Assembly: GCF_901521055.1 (NCBI RefSeq)
Contig: NZ_CABEGA010000001.1
Span: 1 to 64,000, forward strand
Source of the DNA: Cellulomonas hominis
GTDB taxonomy: Bacteria > Actinomycetota > Actinomycetes > Actinomycetales > Cellulomonadaceae
Direction of reading: 5' to 3'
DNA length: 64,000 bases
Shown in pieces: positions 50,778 through 59,084 of this stretch. The notes below the pieces were generated by a model. That model was not told where the DNA came from. It saw only the letters and a program-made list of their open reading frames with translations, and searched no databases. Each line of letters opens with the position of its first letter. Positions within the stretch are counted from its first letter, which is position 1. The position numbers and the translations under genes were made by a program.

Positions 50778-51854
50778 GTGCCCACCACCACGCCGCCCGA
50801 CGACCTGCTGCGGCACACGCTCGCCGCGGTCGCGCCCGGCACCGAGCTGCGCGACGGCCTCGAGCGCATCCTGCGCGGCCGCACCGGCGCGCTCATCGTC
50901 CTGGGCCTCGACGCCGTCGTGGAGAGCATCTGCTCCGGCGGGTTCGAGCTCGACGTGGAGTTCTCCGCGACGCGCCTGCGGGAGCTCGCGAAGATGGACG
51001 GGGCGATCGTCATGGACCCCGCCATCGGGCGGATCGTGCGCGCGGCCGTCCAGCTGCTGCCCGACCCGAGCATCTCGACGTCCGAGTCCGGCACCCGGCA
51101 CCGCACCGCCGAGCGCGTCGCCAAGCAGACCGGGCTGCCGGTCATCTCGGTGTCAGCGTCGATGCGGATCATCGCCCTCTACGTCGGCCAGCAGCGGCAC
51201 GTGCTCGAGAACGCGGACGCGATCATGTCCCGCGCGAACCAGGCCCTCGCGACCCTCGAGCGGTACAAGTCCCGCCTCGACGAGGTCAGCGGCACCCTGT
51301 CCGCCCTCGAGATCGAGGACCTCGTGACGGTCCGCGACGTCTGCGTGGTCGTGCAGCGCCAGGAGATGGTGCGGCGCATCTCAGAGGAGATCGCGGGCTA
51401 CGTGGTCGAGCTCGGCACGGACGGCCGCCTCCTGTCGCTGCAGCTCGACGAGCTCACCGGCGGCATCGGGACCGACAACGAGCTGGTCATCCGGGACTAC
51501 CTGGACTCGGCGCGCCGGGACGTGGACGCGATCCAGGCCTCCCTCGCCGCGCTGGACTCCACCGAGCTGCTGGACCTGGGGCTCATCGCCCGCGAGCTCG
51601 GCCTGCCCTCGGGCGTGGAGATGCTGGACGCGGCGACCGGCCCGCGCGGCTACCGGCTCATGTCGAAGGTCCCGCGGCTGCCCGCCGCGATCGTCGACCG
51701 GCTGGTGGGGCACTTCAGCGGCCTGCAGAAGCTGCTCGCGGCGAACATCGACGACCTCATGGCGGTCGACGGGGTCGGCGAGCAGCGCGCGCGTGCCGTG
51801 CGCGAGGGGCTGTCGCGGCTCGCGGAGTCGAGCATCCTCGAGCGGTACGTCTGA
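50778..51854 (+). CDS. disA: DNA-integrity scanning protein DisA, c-di-AMP synthase
   Basis: Forms octamers that make cyclic di-AMP and slow synthesis on branched DNA. 358 residues with the diadenylate cyclase motifs Asp74-Gly75-Ala76 (KMDGAIVMD) and Arg107-His108-Arg109 (GTRHRTAER), a helical spine, and a C-terminal helix-hairpin-helix domain ([16 protein letters not shown]) that binds DNA junctions. All key residues are present. c-di-AMP controls potassium and osmotic balance in many actinobacteria. Confidence 0.96.
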   Translation: MPTTTPPDDLLRHTLAAVAPGTELRDGLERILRGRTGALIVLGLDAVVESICSGGFELDVEFSATRLRELAKMDGAIVMDPAIGRIVRAAVQLLPDPSISTSESGTRHRTAERVAKQTGLPVISVSASMRIIALYVGQQRHVLENADAIMSRANQALATLERYKSRLDEVSGTLSALEIEDLVTVRDVCVVVQRQEMVRRISEEIAGYVVELGTDGRLLSLQLDELTGGIGTDNELVIRDYLDSARRDVDAIQASLAALDSTELLDLGLIARELGLPSGVEMLDAATGPRGYRLMSKVPRLPAAIVDRLVGHFSGLQKLLAANIDDLMAVDGVGEQRARAVREGLSRLAESSILERYV

Positions 51855-51897
51855 GCGGTTTGTCTGACCGGGAGCGCCGCCACGACGCCGGCTCAGG

Positions 51898-52497
51898 TCA
51901 GTCCAGGCCGAAGACGACCGGCTCCGTGCTGACGCCCGCGAGCGTGAGCACCGCCTGGTAGGTGCCGGACAGCGCCGACGGCTGGCCCGCGGCGCAGCCC
52001 TCGACCGAGCGCACCCGGTCCCACTGCACCTGGCGCTCGTCCGCCTGGCCCGGGCCGAGCAGGAGCTGCAGCGGCTCCCCGGCGGCGCAGTCGGTGCTGG
52101 CCCAGATCCGGTCGCTGCCCGAGGTGATGAGCAGCTGGCGCTGCGCGTCGCCCGCGTCGACCAGGCAGGCGGCCTCCCCGGTGTTGGTGAGCCGCACCGT
52201 GAACAGCGGCTGCGCGCCCTCGGGGTAGGTCGCGGCGTCGGCGGCGAGCTCGACGGTGAGCGCCGCCGGGTCGCACGCGGGGGTGCCGGTGTCCTCGGCC
52301 TCCTCGGGCGCCGGCGTCTGCTCGGTGGGCGCGGGATCCGGGTCGGGCGTGTCGGCGTTCGCGTCGCCGCCACCGGTCAGCGCCCGCAGCCCGAGCACGA
52401 GCAGCAGCACCACGGCCGCGAGGAGCACCAGCACCACGCCGCGGCGCACCCAGTAGACCCGCGCCGGGAGGGATCCCGTCGGCCGCACCACGCCCAT
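51898..52497 (-). CDS. Hypothetical single-pass membrane protein
   Basis: A 199-residue protein, not recognised by family. A TM helix at about 20-40 (VVLVLLAAVVLLLVLGLRALTG) is followed by a Pro/Thr/Glu-rich linker and an extracytoplasmic domain of about 130 residues with three Cys that could form disulfides (ACDPAAL, EAACLVD, STDCAAG) and a further Cys in VEGCAAG. The domain reads as a beta-sandwich (PLFTVRLTNTGEAACLV resembles DUF-type Ig-like domains). GGAAGGGG lies before the ATG. The position between disA and mutY is common for such proteins in Cellulomonas-like genomes. Confidence 0.7.
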   Translation of the reverse strand: MGVVRPTGSLPARVYWVRRGVVLVLLAAVVLLLVLGLRALTGGGDANADTPDPDPAPTEQTPAPEEAEDTGTPACDPAALTVELAADAATYPEGAQPLFTVRLTNTGEAACLVDAGDAQRQLLITSGSDRIWASTDCAAGEPLQLLLGPGQADERQVQWDRVRSVEGCAAGQPSALSGTYQAVLTLAGVSTEPVVFGLD

Positions 52498-52636
52498 GTC
52501 CCGGCCCCTTCCGCCTCGATCGCCGCGTTCACCGTAGCCCCGAGCCGGTCCCGTTCCGGCGCACCCACGCCGGACACGCGGGCCCGTTCCGGAACCGGAT
52601 TCGGCGGCGCGACGGGGCCCGGGTGAGGATGGGCCG

Positions 52637-53560
52637 GTGCCGCCCGACCCGACCGCCACCGCCGTCCGCGAGGCGGTGGTCGCCTGGTTCGGCGAGCACG
52701 CCCGTGACCTGCCCTGGCGCGCGCCGGACCGCACCCCGTGGGGCGTCCTCGTCAGCGAGGTGATGCTCCAGCAGACGCCGGTCGTGCGGGTGGAGCCGGC
52801 GTGGCGCGCGTGGCTGGACCGCTGGCCGGAGCCCGCGGACCTGGCCGCCGCGAGCCCCGCGGACGTGCTGCGCGCGTGGGACCGGCTGGGCTACCCGCGC
52901 CGCGCCCTGCGGCTCCAGGAGTGCGCCCGGGCCGTGGTGGAGCGGCACGGCGGCCGGGTGCCGTCCGACGAGGCGGCGCTGCTCGCCCTGCCCGGCGTCG
53001 GCGAGTACACGGCCGCGGCGGTCCGGGCGTTCGCGTTCGGGCTCCGCTCCGTCGTGCTGGACACGAACGTGCGCCGGGTGCTCGCGCGCGTCGCGGACGG
53101 TGCGGCGCTGCCGGCCCCGGTGCTGACCGTCGCCGAGCGCCGGCTCGCGCAGGCGTTCGTGCCGGCGGACGACGCCGGCGCGGCCCGCTGGGCGGCGGCC
53201 TCCATGGAGCTCGGCGCGGTGGTCTGCACCGCGCGGGGCCCGCGGTGCGACGTCTGCCCGGTGCGGGACCTCTGCGCGTGGCGGCTCGCCGGCGCACCGC
53301 CGGACGTGCACGCCCTGCGGCGGCGTACCCAGGCGTGGGCGGGCACCGACCGTCAGGTGCGCGGCCGGATCATGGCGCTGCTGCGCGAGGCGCTCGAGCC
53401 CGCGCCCGCCCACGCCGTCGCCGAGGTGTGGCCGGACGCCACGCAGCGCGACCGGTGCCTGGCGTCGCTCCTGGCGGACGGCCTGGTGGAGCGGGTGCCC
53501 GAGGCCGACGCGGAGGACGGGCCGCGGTACCGGCTGCCGGCGGGCGCCCCGACGGCCTAG
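52637..53560 (+). CDS. mutY: A/G-specific adenine glycosylase
   Basis: Removes adenine mispaired with 8-oxoguanine. 307 residues: catalytic Glu41 in SEVMLQQTPV, helix-hairpin-helix LPGVGEYTAAAVRAF with Asp142 in VVLDTNVRRV, and a [4Fe-4S] site at Cys197, Cys204, Cys207 and Cys213. The C-terminal MutT-like recognition domain is absent; only about 90 residues follow the cluster, a short form seen in actinobacteria. The convergent acetyltransferase gene overlaps its last 4 bp. Confidence 0.93.
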   Translation: MPPDPTATAVREAVVAWFGEHARDLPWRAPDRTPWGVLVSEVMLQQTPVVRVEPAWRAWLDRWPEPADLAAASPADVLRAWDRLGYPRRALRLQECARAVVERHGGRVPSDEAALLALPGVGEYTAAAVRAFAFGLRSVVLDTNVRRVLARVADGAALPAPVLTVAERRLAQAFVPADDAGAARWAAASMELGAVVCTARGPRCDVCPVRDLCAWRLAGAPPDVHALRRRTQAWAGTDRQVRGRIMALLREALEPAPAHAVAEVWPDATQRDRCLASLLADGLVERVPEADAEDGPRYRLPAGAPTA

Positions 53561-54084
53561 AGGTCGACGATCATCCGGGTGTTGCCGAGCGTGTTCGGCT
53601 TCACCCGGGCGAGGTCCAGGAACTCGGCGACACCGTCGTCGTGCGACCGCAGCAGCTCCGCGAACACCTCCGGCGCGACCGCCGGGCCGTCGACCGTCCC
53701 CCACCCGTGGGCGGCGAAGAAGTCGACCTCGAACGTGAGGCAGAACAGCCGGCTGAGCCGCAGGTCGCGGGCACGCTGCGTGAGCGCCTCCAGCAGCGCG
53801 TGCCCGACGCCGCGCCCACGCCACTCGCGCGCGACGGCGAGCGTGCGGATCTCCGCGAGGTCCTGCCACATGACGTGCAGGGCGCCGCAGCCGATCAGCG
53901 TGCCGTCCGCGGCCTCCGCGACCTGGAACTCCTGCACCGCCTCGTAGTAGCCGACCCACTCCTTGGCGAGCAGGATCCGCTCCTGCGCGTACGGCTGCAC
54001 CAGCTCGCGGATCCCGCGCACGTCGGCGGGCAGTGCAGGGCGGACCCGGTAGGCGGACGGGGACGGCGCGGCGGGGTCGGTCAC
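53557..54084 (-). CDS. GNAT acetyltransferase, ArgA-type amino-acid N-acetyltransferase
   Basis: A 175-residue protein resembling the short actinobacterial glutamate N-acetyltransferase: YRVRPALPADVRGIRELVQPY, then LAEIRTLAVAREWRGRGVGHALLEAL (acetyl-CoA motif), LFCLTFEVDFFAAHGW, and the tail FLDLARVKPNTLGNTRMIVDL, which is typical of ArgA-like proteins. It would start arginine synthesis by making N-acetylglutamate. GTG 54084 has GAGGGG before it. Confidence 0.85.
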   Translation of the reverse strand: MTDPAAPSPSAYRVRPALPADVRGIRELVQPYAQERILLAKEWVGYYEAVQEFQVAEAADGTLIGCGALHVMWQDLAEIRTLAVAREWRGRGVGHALLEALTQRARDLRLSRLFCLTFEVDFFAAHGWGTVDGPAVAPEVFAELLRSHDDGVAEFLDLARVKPNTLGNTRMIVDL

Positions 54085-54094
54085 GCCCCTCAAC

Positions 54095-54775
54095 CTACGT
54101 CCTGACCTGCTCGGGGGCCGGGGCGTCCACGACGGGCGGGAGCGCCGGCGCGTCGGCGGCGGCACGCGCCCGGGCCAGCGCTGCGTCGTCGAGGCCCAGC
54201 ACCCGCAGCGCCGCGTCGGCGACCAGCGGGGCGACGGCCCGCGCCGCGGCGGTCCCGCCCGTGCGACGTGCGGTGATGACGCCCTCGACCAGACCGAACA
54301 CCAGCGTGGCCTCCCCCGGCGCGGGCCCCGACGTGCCCAGCACCGCCGCCACGAGCTCGTCGTACCGGGACCGCAGCCGGGCGCGGGCCTCCGAGAACTC
54401 CGCGAACGGGGCGGTCTCGACCTCCGGCAGCTGCATCAGCCGCCCGATGTTGACCGGGCCGTCCGCGAGCCACCGCGCGTCGCCGTCGCACAGCGCCCAC
54501 AGCCGCGCCGCCGGGTCGCCGGGTGCCTCGACCAGCCGGTCCGCGAGGGCCAGCGACGGCGCGATCGTCTCCATCAGCAGGGTCCGCAGCAGCACGTCCT
54601 TGCCGCGGAAGTGGTGGTAGATCGACGCCTGCCTGACCCCCGCCCGCTCCGCGATCGCGTACGTCGACGTCGCGGTGTACCCGACGCTGCTGAACAGCGC
54701 GGCGGCGGCCGCGAGCACGTCGCCGCGGGTGTCGCGCTCCACGGCGGACCGCGGTCGTCCCGGTCGTCCGGTCAT
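54095..54775 (-). CDS. TetR-family regulator
   Basis: A 226-residue repressor. The HTH covers residues about 25-60: YTATSTYAIAERAGVRQASIYHHFRGKDVLL. The ligand domain is helical and not recognised. It diverges from the MFS exporter at 55028 across a 252-bp gap holding repeats, so it likely controls that gene and itself. Confidence 0.85.
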   Translation of the reverse strand: MTGRPGRPRSAVERDTRGDVLAAAAALFSSVGYTATSTYAIAERAGVRQASIYHHFRGKDVLLRTLLMETIAPSLALADRLVEAPGDPAARLWALCDGDARWLADGPVNIGRLMQLPEVETAPFAEFSEARARLRSRYDELVAAVLGTSGPAPGEATLVFGLVEGVITARRTGGTAAARAVAPLVADAALRVLGLDDAALARARAAADAPALPPVVDAPAPEQVRT

Positions 54776-54890
54776 GCCGGCGGACGGTAGCAGCCGCTGG
54801 TCACGGGCACGTTTCCCCCGGCACCAGCGACGCGCCCTCGGGTGCGCCTGCGCGGCGGCGGCGATTCGCCTTTGGAGCACACGCCTGTCC

Positions 54891-54914
54891 GCATTGTTCG
54901 CATTGTTGCGACAA
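54891..54914. promoter_or_regulatory. Candidate operator in the TetR/MFS divergent region
   Basis: A direct repeat gcattgtt-cgcattgttgcg leads into the small palindrome ttgt-tgcg-acaa. It lies in an A/T-richer island between the divergent genes. A TAACGT -10-like hexamer for the MFS gene follows at 54975. The remaining gap shows nothing else. Confidence 0.35.
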
Positions 54915-55027
54915 AAACGGCACATCGCCCAGGAATGGTCGATATCAGACCTGGTGCGATCACTCCAGGCCTGCTAACGTCACCGAAGCCGTCTGGTGAT
55001 CAACCGTGAGCAGGAATCGAGATCGTC

Positions 55028-56317
55028 GTGAACGTGCACGCACCCATGTCCGAGTCCACGCCGGAGGTCACCGCGACGAAAATGACCGTCACGCGGGCCG
55101 ACAAGCGCTCCCGGTGGGCGCTCTCCTCGCTCATGGTCGCGGTTTTCGCCGTGGGGACGGCCGAGTACGTGATCGCCGGGATCCTGCCCACCATGGCCAC
55201 CGAGCTCGACGTCTCGGTTCCCCGGGCGGGGCAGCTCGTGACCGCCTACGCGCTGTCCGTGGTGGTGGGCGGCCCGATCCTGACCGCTGCGACGGCGAAG
55301 CTGAACCGTTTCTCGGTGATGCGCGTCCTGCTCGTGCTCTTCCTCGCCGGCAACGTCGCTGCGGCGGTCGCTCCGGGCTTCGGCGTCCTGGTGGTGGCCC
55401 GCGTCGTCTCGGCTCTCACGCACTCGACGCTGTTCGCCATCGCCCTGGTGATGGCGAGCTCGCTCGCTCCCCGCGGGCGCGAGAGCTCGGCCATCGCCAG
55501 GGTGGCACTCGGCCTCAACCTGGCGACCGTGCTGGGTGTGCCGATCGGGACGCAGATCGGCCTCGCGGCAGGGTGGCGAGCGACCTTCGTGTTCGTCGCC
55601 GCCGCCACGGTCCTGGCACTCGTGCTCGTCTCGGCGACGGTGCGGCTGGAACCGCAGAAGCGCGCAGGCGGCTCCGCGTTCGGGGAGTTCCGGGTGCTCC
55701 GGAACACGAACGTGCTGCTCGCCATGTTCATGACCGTGCTCGGCCAGACCGGCCTGTTCACCTTCTACACCTACGTCACCCCGTACCTCACCGACGTCTC
55801 CGGCGTCCGGGCGGAGTCCGTGGTCGGGATCCTGCTGCTGTTCGGGTTCGGCGGTGCCGTCGGGAACGTGATCGGCGGACGGCTCGCGGACCGGAACCTC
55901 CTGGGCTCGCTCACCGTGCTCCTCGTCCTGGGTGCCGCGGTGCTGCTGTCCCTCGGGGCCTTCGGCTCGGTCCCCTGGCTCGCCGTCGTGCTGGTCTTCC
56001 TGCTCGGGGTCACCGGCTTCTCGGTCATCCCGGCGCTCCAGACGCGGATCATCAGCTCGGCCGGAGACTCGCCGACGCTCGCGCTGGCGCTCAACATCTC
56101 CGCCTTCCAGATCGCCAACGCTCTGGGGTCGGTGATCGGCGGTGCCACCGTGGGAGGACCCGCCGGCGTCAGCTCCACCCCGTTCGTCGGGGCGCTGCCC
56201 ACCGCCCTCGCCGTCGTCGTCGCGCTCGTGGTCCTGCGCGGCGCGAGGCGCCGGCGTCCGAGCGGGAAGGTCGAGAGCCACGAGGCTGCCGCGGACGTCC
56301 GGGGCGTGGTGCCGTGA
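55028..56317 (+). CDS. MFS transporter, DHA1 type, 12 TM
   Basis: A 429-residue proton-driven exporter. The N-terminal half has MVAVFAVGTAEYVIAGILPTMA, as in the AraJ/YdhP group of sugar or drug efflux proteins, then the 12-helix pattern with a central loop near residue 210. Motif-like GGRLADRN opens the second half. GTG 55028 gives a 25-residue polar leader; ATG 55046 is an alternative. A TetR gene is divergent upstream and another converges downstream. Confidence 0.87.
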   Translation: MNVHAPMSESTPEVTATKMTVTRADKRSRWALSSLMVAVFAVGTAEYVIAGILPTMATELDVSVPRAGQLVTAYALSVVVGGPILTAATAKLNRFSVMRVLLVLFLAGNVAAAVAPGFGVLVVARVVSALTHSTLFAIALVMASSLAPRGRESSAIARVALGLNLATVLGVPIGTQIGLAAGWRATFVFVAAATVLALVLVSATVRLEPQKRAGGSAFGEFRVLRNTNVLLAMFMTVLGQTGLFTFYTYVTPYLTDVSGVRAESVVGILLLFGFGGAVGNVIGGRLADRNLLGSLTVLLVLGAAVLLSLGAFGSVPWLAVVLVFLLGVTGFSVIPALQTRIISSAGDSPTLALALNISAFQIANALGSVIGGATVGGPAGVSSTPFVGALPTALAVVVALVVLRGARRRRPSGKVESHEAAADVRGVVP

Positions 56318-56333
56318 GGCTCGCCCGGCGTCC

Positions 56334-56942
56334 TCAGACCGTGAGCATGGCCTCGATCGCACCCGCGGCGGTGCGGGCGACGAGCGCGACCTGTGCCGCG
56401 CTCGCCCCGTCCACGCTCTGCTGGGACATGCCTTGGACGACGGCGGAGAGCAGACGGGAGACCGCTTCGGCGTCCACGCCCGCGGCCGCCAGCTCATCGC
56501 CGAACGACTCCCTCAGGTGCGCGGTGATGGCCTCGAGGTTGTCGTTGCGCATCCGCGAGATCCTCGCCGCGAGCTCGGAGGCCTCGGGCGAGAGGCTGGT
56601 CGAGCTGGAGATGACGAAGCAGCCCTTCGGCAGGTCGTCCGCCGTGAAGCTCTTCGCGGCCGCATCGAGGAACACGGTGCCGAACTCCCGTACACCGGAC
56701 GACGACGCGAATGCACGTCCGGCGAAGTTCCCGTAGTGGCTCTGGTAATGCTCGACCGCCGCCAGGAAAAGACCCTGCTTGCTGCCGAAGGCCGCGTACA
56801 GGCTGGACACGGAGATATCCATCGCCTGAGCGAGACGGGCCACTCCGACTCCGTCGTAACCGTGCCTCCAGAACAATCGCAGCGCGGCGTCGAGAACGTC
56901 GTCCAGGTCGAACTTCCTGCCCTGGCCCGGCTTGGAGCTCAT
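56334..56942 (-). CDS. TetR-family regulator
   Basis: A 202-residue repressor of the AcrR/YxaF-like group. The HTH is in residues 12-55 (FDLDDVLDAALRLFWRHGYDGVGVARLAQAMDISVSSLYAAFGSKQGLF). The C-terminal pocket contains the segment GCFVISSSTSL, common in TetR proteins responding to quinones or electrophiles. It is divergent from the reductase at 56996 with only 53 bp between, so that gene is the probable target. Confidence 0.87.
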   Translation of the reverse strand: MSSKPGQGRKFDLDDVLDAALRLFWRHGYDGVGVARLAQAMDISVSSLYAAFGSKQGLFLAAVEHYQSHYGNFAGRAFASSSGVREFGTVFLDAAAKSFTADDLPKGCFVISSSTSLSPEASELAARISRMRNDNLEAITAHLRESFGDELAAAGVDAEAVSRLLSAVVQGMSQQSVDGASAAQVALVARTAAGAIEAMLTV

Positions 56943-56995
56943 GGCGCGACGGTACTGCACGCACACCTGAGAACCGCGAGAAGAAGGAGAAGACA

Positions 56996-57907
56996 GTGCC
57001 GACCATGAAGACCCTGCAGGCCGTCCGGTACGGCGGACCGGACGCGCTCGAGGTGCGTGACGTCCCGCTCCCGCGCGCGTCGGCCGACGACGTCGTGGTG
57101 GCCGTGGTGGCGTCGAGCATCAACCCGGTGGACGTGAAGATGCGCTCGCTGGAGGCACCTCAGCAGATCGCTGGCTTCCCGGCGACGTTGGGCTGGGACC
57201 TCGCCGGGATCGTCGTCTCGGCACCGGACGAGTGCGCGTGGCGTCCCGGTGACCGGGTCGTGGCGCTGCACCCGCCGAGCGCGGTGGGGACGGGTTCGTG
57301 GGCGCAGGTCGTGTCCCTGCCGCCGGACCGCCTGGTCCCCGCACCCGTGACGGTCGACCTGGCGACCGCGGCGGCTCTGCCGCTCGCCGGGCTGACGGCA
57401 CTCCAAGCGCTGGACCGGCTGTCGCTCCGCCCCCAGGAGCGGCTGCTGGTGACGGGTGCGATCGGGGCGGTCGGCGGGTACGCCGTCCAGCTCGCGGTGC
57501 ACCGGGGCGTCGCGGTGTCGGCGCTGGTCTCGCGGCAGTCGCACGTCCAGGAGGCGATGGGCATGGGAGCCCGTGCCAGCAGTGCCGACGCGCAGGACCT
57601 CCAGGGCTTCGATGCCGTCTTCGACACGGCCGGTGTGCTCGGCGATGCCTGCCTGGTCCGCGCGGGCGGACGGCTCGTCACCGTGAGCGACGACGCGATC
57701 ACCGGGGACGTCGCCGAGCGGGCGAGCGCTGCGGACCACAACTACGTGCGGCACGACCCGGCGGGCCTCCGGTCGCTGGTCGCCCTGGTCGACCAGGGCG
57801 CGCTCCGGATCCGGGTCGCAGAGGTGTTCCCGTTCCAGGACGTCCGGGCCGCCCACGAGCGGTTCGAGCAGGGCGGGCTCGTCGGCAAGGTCGTCGTGAC
57901 CTTCTGA
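56996..57907 (+). CDS. Quinone oxidoreductase-like zinc-free MDR enzyme
   Basis: A 303-residue NADPH-dependent reductase of the medium-chain family. ASSINPVDVKMR and LGWDLAGIVV open the catalytic domain, and TGAIGAVGGYAVQLA is the nucleotide-binding loop. The Cys/His ligands of zinc alcohol dehydrogenases are absent. The second start, ATG 57005, is less well spaced from the AAGGAGA site than GTG 56996. Together with the adjacent TetR this looks like an electrophile- or quinone-response pair. Confidence 0.87.
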   Translation: MPTMKTLQAVRYGGPDALEVRDVPLPRASADDVVVAVVASSINPVDVKMRSLEAPQQIAGFPATLGWDLAGIVVSAPDECAWRPGDRVVALHPPSAVGTGSWAQVVSLPPDRLVPAPVTVDLATAAALPLAGLTALQALDRLSLRPQERLLVTGAIGAVGGYAVQLAVHRGVAVSALVSRQSHVQEAMGMGARASSADAQDLQGFDAVFDTAGVLGDACLVRAGGRLVTVSDDAITGDVAERASAADHNYVRHDPAGLRSLVALVDQGALRIRVAEVFPFQDVRAAHERFEQGGLVGKVVVTF

Positions 57908-57934
57908 CCCCGCAGGGCCGAGGGCGGCCGCGCG

Positions 57935-58897
57935 TCACACCGGCCGCTTCGCGACCTCCAGCAGCCGCGCGGCCGTCCGCTCGTCCACGACCAGGTCCGT
58001 CATCGTCCCCGCGCGGAGCGCCGCGAGCAGCGGCACCGCCTTGTTGTCCCCGGCGACCGCGCACAGCCGCCGCGGGATCCGGCGGAGCTGGTCGGGGGAC
58101 GGCCCCGTGGCGCGCGCGTTCAGCGGGACGTCCCGCCAGGACCCGTCGGCGCGCAGGAACACCGTGCACACGTCGCCCACGACCTTCTGGTCGTGGAGGA
58201 GCTCGACGTCGTCGTCGTCGAGGTAGCCGGCGGAGTACACGTGACTGGGGACTGAGCCGGCGACGGAGCCCACGGAGAACAGCGCGATGTCGGCCCGGGA
58301 CTGCTCGTCGAGGACGCGGCGCACCGACCGCTCGCGCCACATGGCCTGCTTGGTCTCGGGGTAGTCGAAGAACGCCGGGACCGGGAAGTGGTGGACGGTC
58401 GCCCCGAACGCGCTGCCGAACGAGGCGATCAGGTCGCTCGCGTACTCGATGCCGGAGGTGCGGGTGTTCGCGGCGCCGTTGAGCTGGACGACCACGCTGC
58501 CGTGGGTGACCTTGGGCTGCAGCCGCCGGGACACCGCGGCGAGCGTGGTGCCCCAGGCGACGCCGAGGATCATGTCGGAGTCGAACCAGGAGGCGAGCAG
58601 CCGGGCGGTGGCGCGGGCCACCTGGTCGAGGGTGTCGACCTGCTCCCCGGAGTCCGGGACGGGCACGACGTAGGTGTCGATGCCGAACGCGGCGGAGATG
58701 GTGCGGCCGAGGCCGGGGGCGCGGGTGGTGGACGGCCGGAGCGTGATCTCGACCATGCCGGTCTCGCGGGCGCGCTTCAGGAGCCGGGAGACGGTGGACC
58801 GGGAGGTCCCGAGGTGCCGGGCGATGACCTCCATCTTGACGTCCTGCAGGTAGTACATGGACGCGGCGCGCAGCACGTCCTGCTCCCGGTCGACCAT
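57935..58897 (-). CDS. SorC-family sugar-sensing regulator, probable glp regulator
   Basis: A 320-residue regulator with an N-terminal HTH (VKMEVIARHLGTSRSTVSRLLKRARE, residues about 20-45) and a C-terminal sugar-phosphate-binding domain (MILGVAWGTTLAAVSRRL, GDNKAVPLLAALRAG). SorC/DeoR-like proteins bind phosphorylated sugars. It is divergent from glpD, so glycerol-3-phosphate or dihydroxyacetone phosphate is the inferred effector. A very strong AAGGAGG ribosome site precedes the ATG. Confidence 0.85.
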   Translation of the reverse strand: MVDREQDVLRAASMYYLQDVKMEVIARHLGTSRSTVSRLLKRARETGMVEITLRPSTTRAPGLGRTISAAFGIDTYVVPVPDSGEQVDTLDQVARATARLLASWFDSDMILGVAWGTTLAAVSRRLQPKVTHGSVVVQLNGAANTRTSGIEYASDLIASFGSAFGATVHHFPVPAFFDYPETKQAMWRERSVRRVLDEQSRADIALFSVGSVAGSVPSHVYSAGYLDDDDVELLHDQKVVGDVCTVFLRADGSWRDVPLNARATGPSPDQLRRIPRRLCAVAGDNKAVPLLAALRAGTMTDLVVDERTAARLLEVAKRPV

Positions 58898-58941
58898 CGC
58901 CCACGACCTCCTTGTCGTCACCCCATCTGGGACCACAGTCC

Positions 58942-58955
58942 TGCACATACGTGCA
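58942..58955. promoter_or_regulatory. Candidate operator, tgcac-atac-gtgca
   Basis: A 5-bp-arm palindrome in the 187-bp gap between the SorC regulator and glpD. A longer imperfect inverted repeat, gtctgt ... acagac, spans 58968-59004. Both suit a tetrameric repressor. Confidence 0.4.
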
Positions 58956-59084
58956 CAGCGGTTGCGCGTCTGTTCGCGACGTGGCGACGATAGCGGACAG
59001 ACAGGACCGAGGTCCCAGTCTGCGAGTCCGGACCCGGCTCGCGGCAGGGGGTCGGCCGAGAGCAAGACCGCGATGGAGTGGGAC

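Noticed and set aside
50592-51101. Upstream extension of radA by 170 codons
   Set aside because: The extension runs antisense to disA and would precede the N-terminal zinc finger that normally opens RadA.
54776-55027. A short gene in the TetR/MFS gap
   Set aside because: The possible frames lack ribosome sites and family features; the A/T-richer sequence with repeats is better explained as control DNA.
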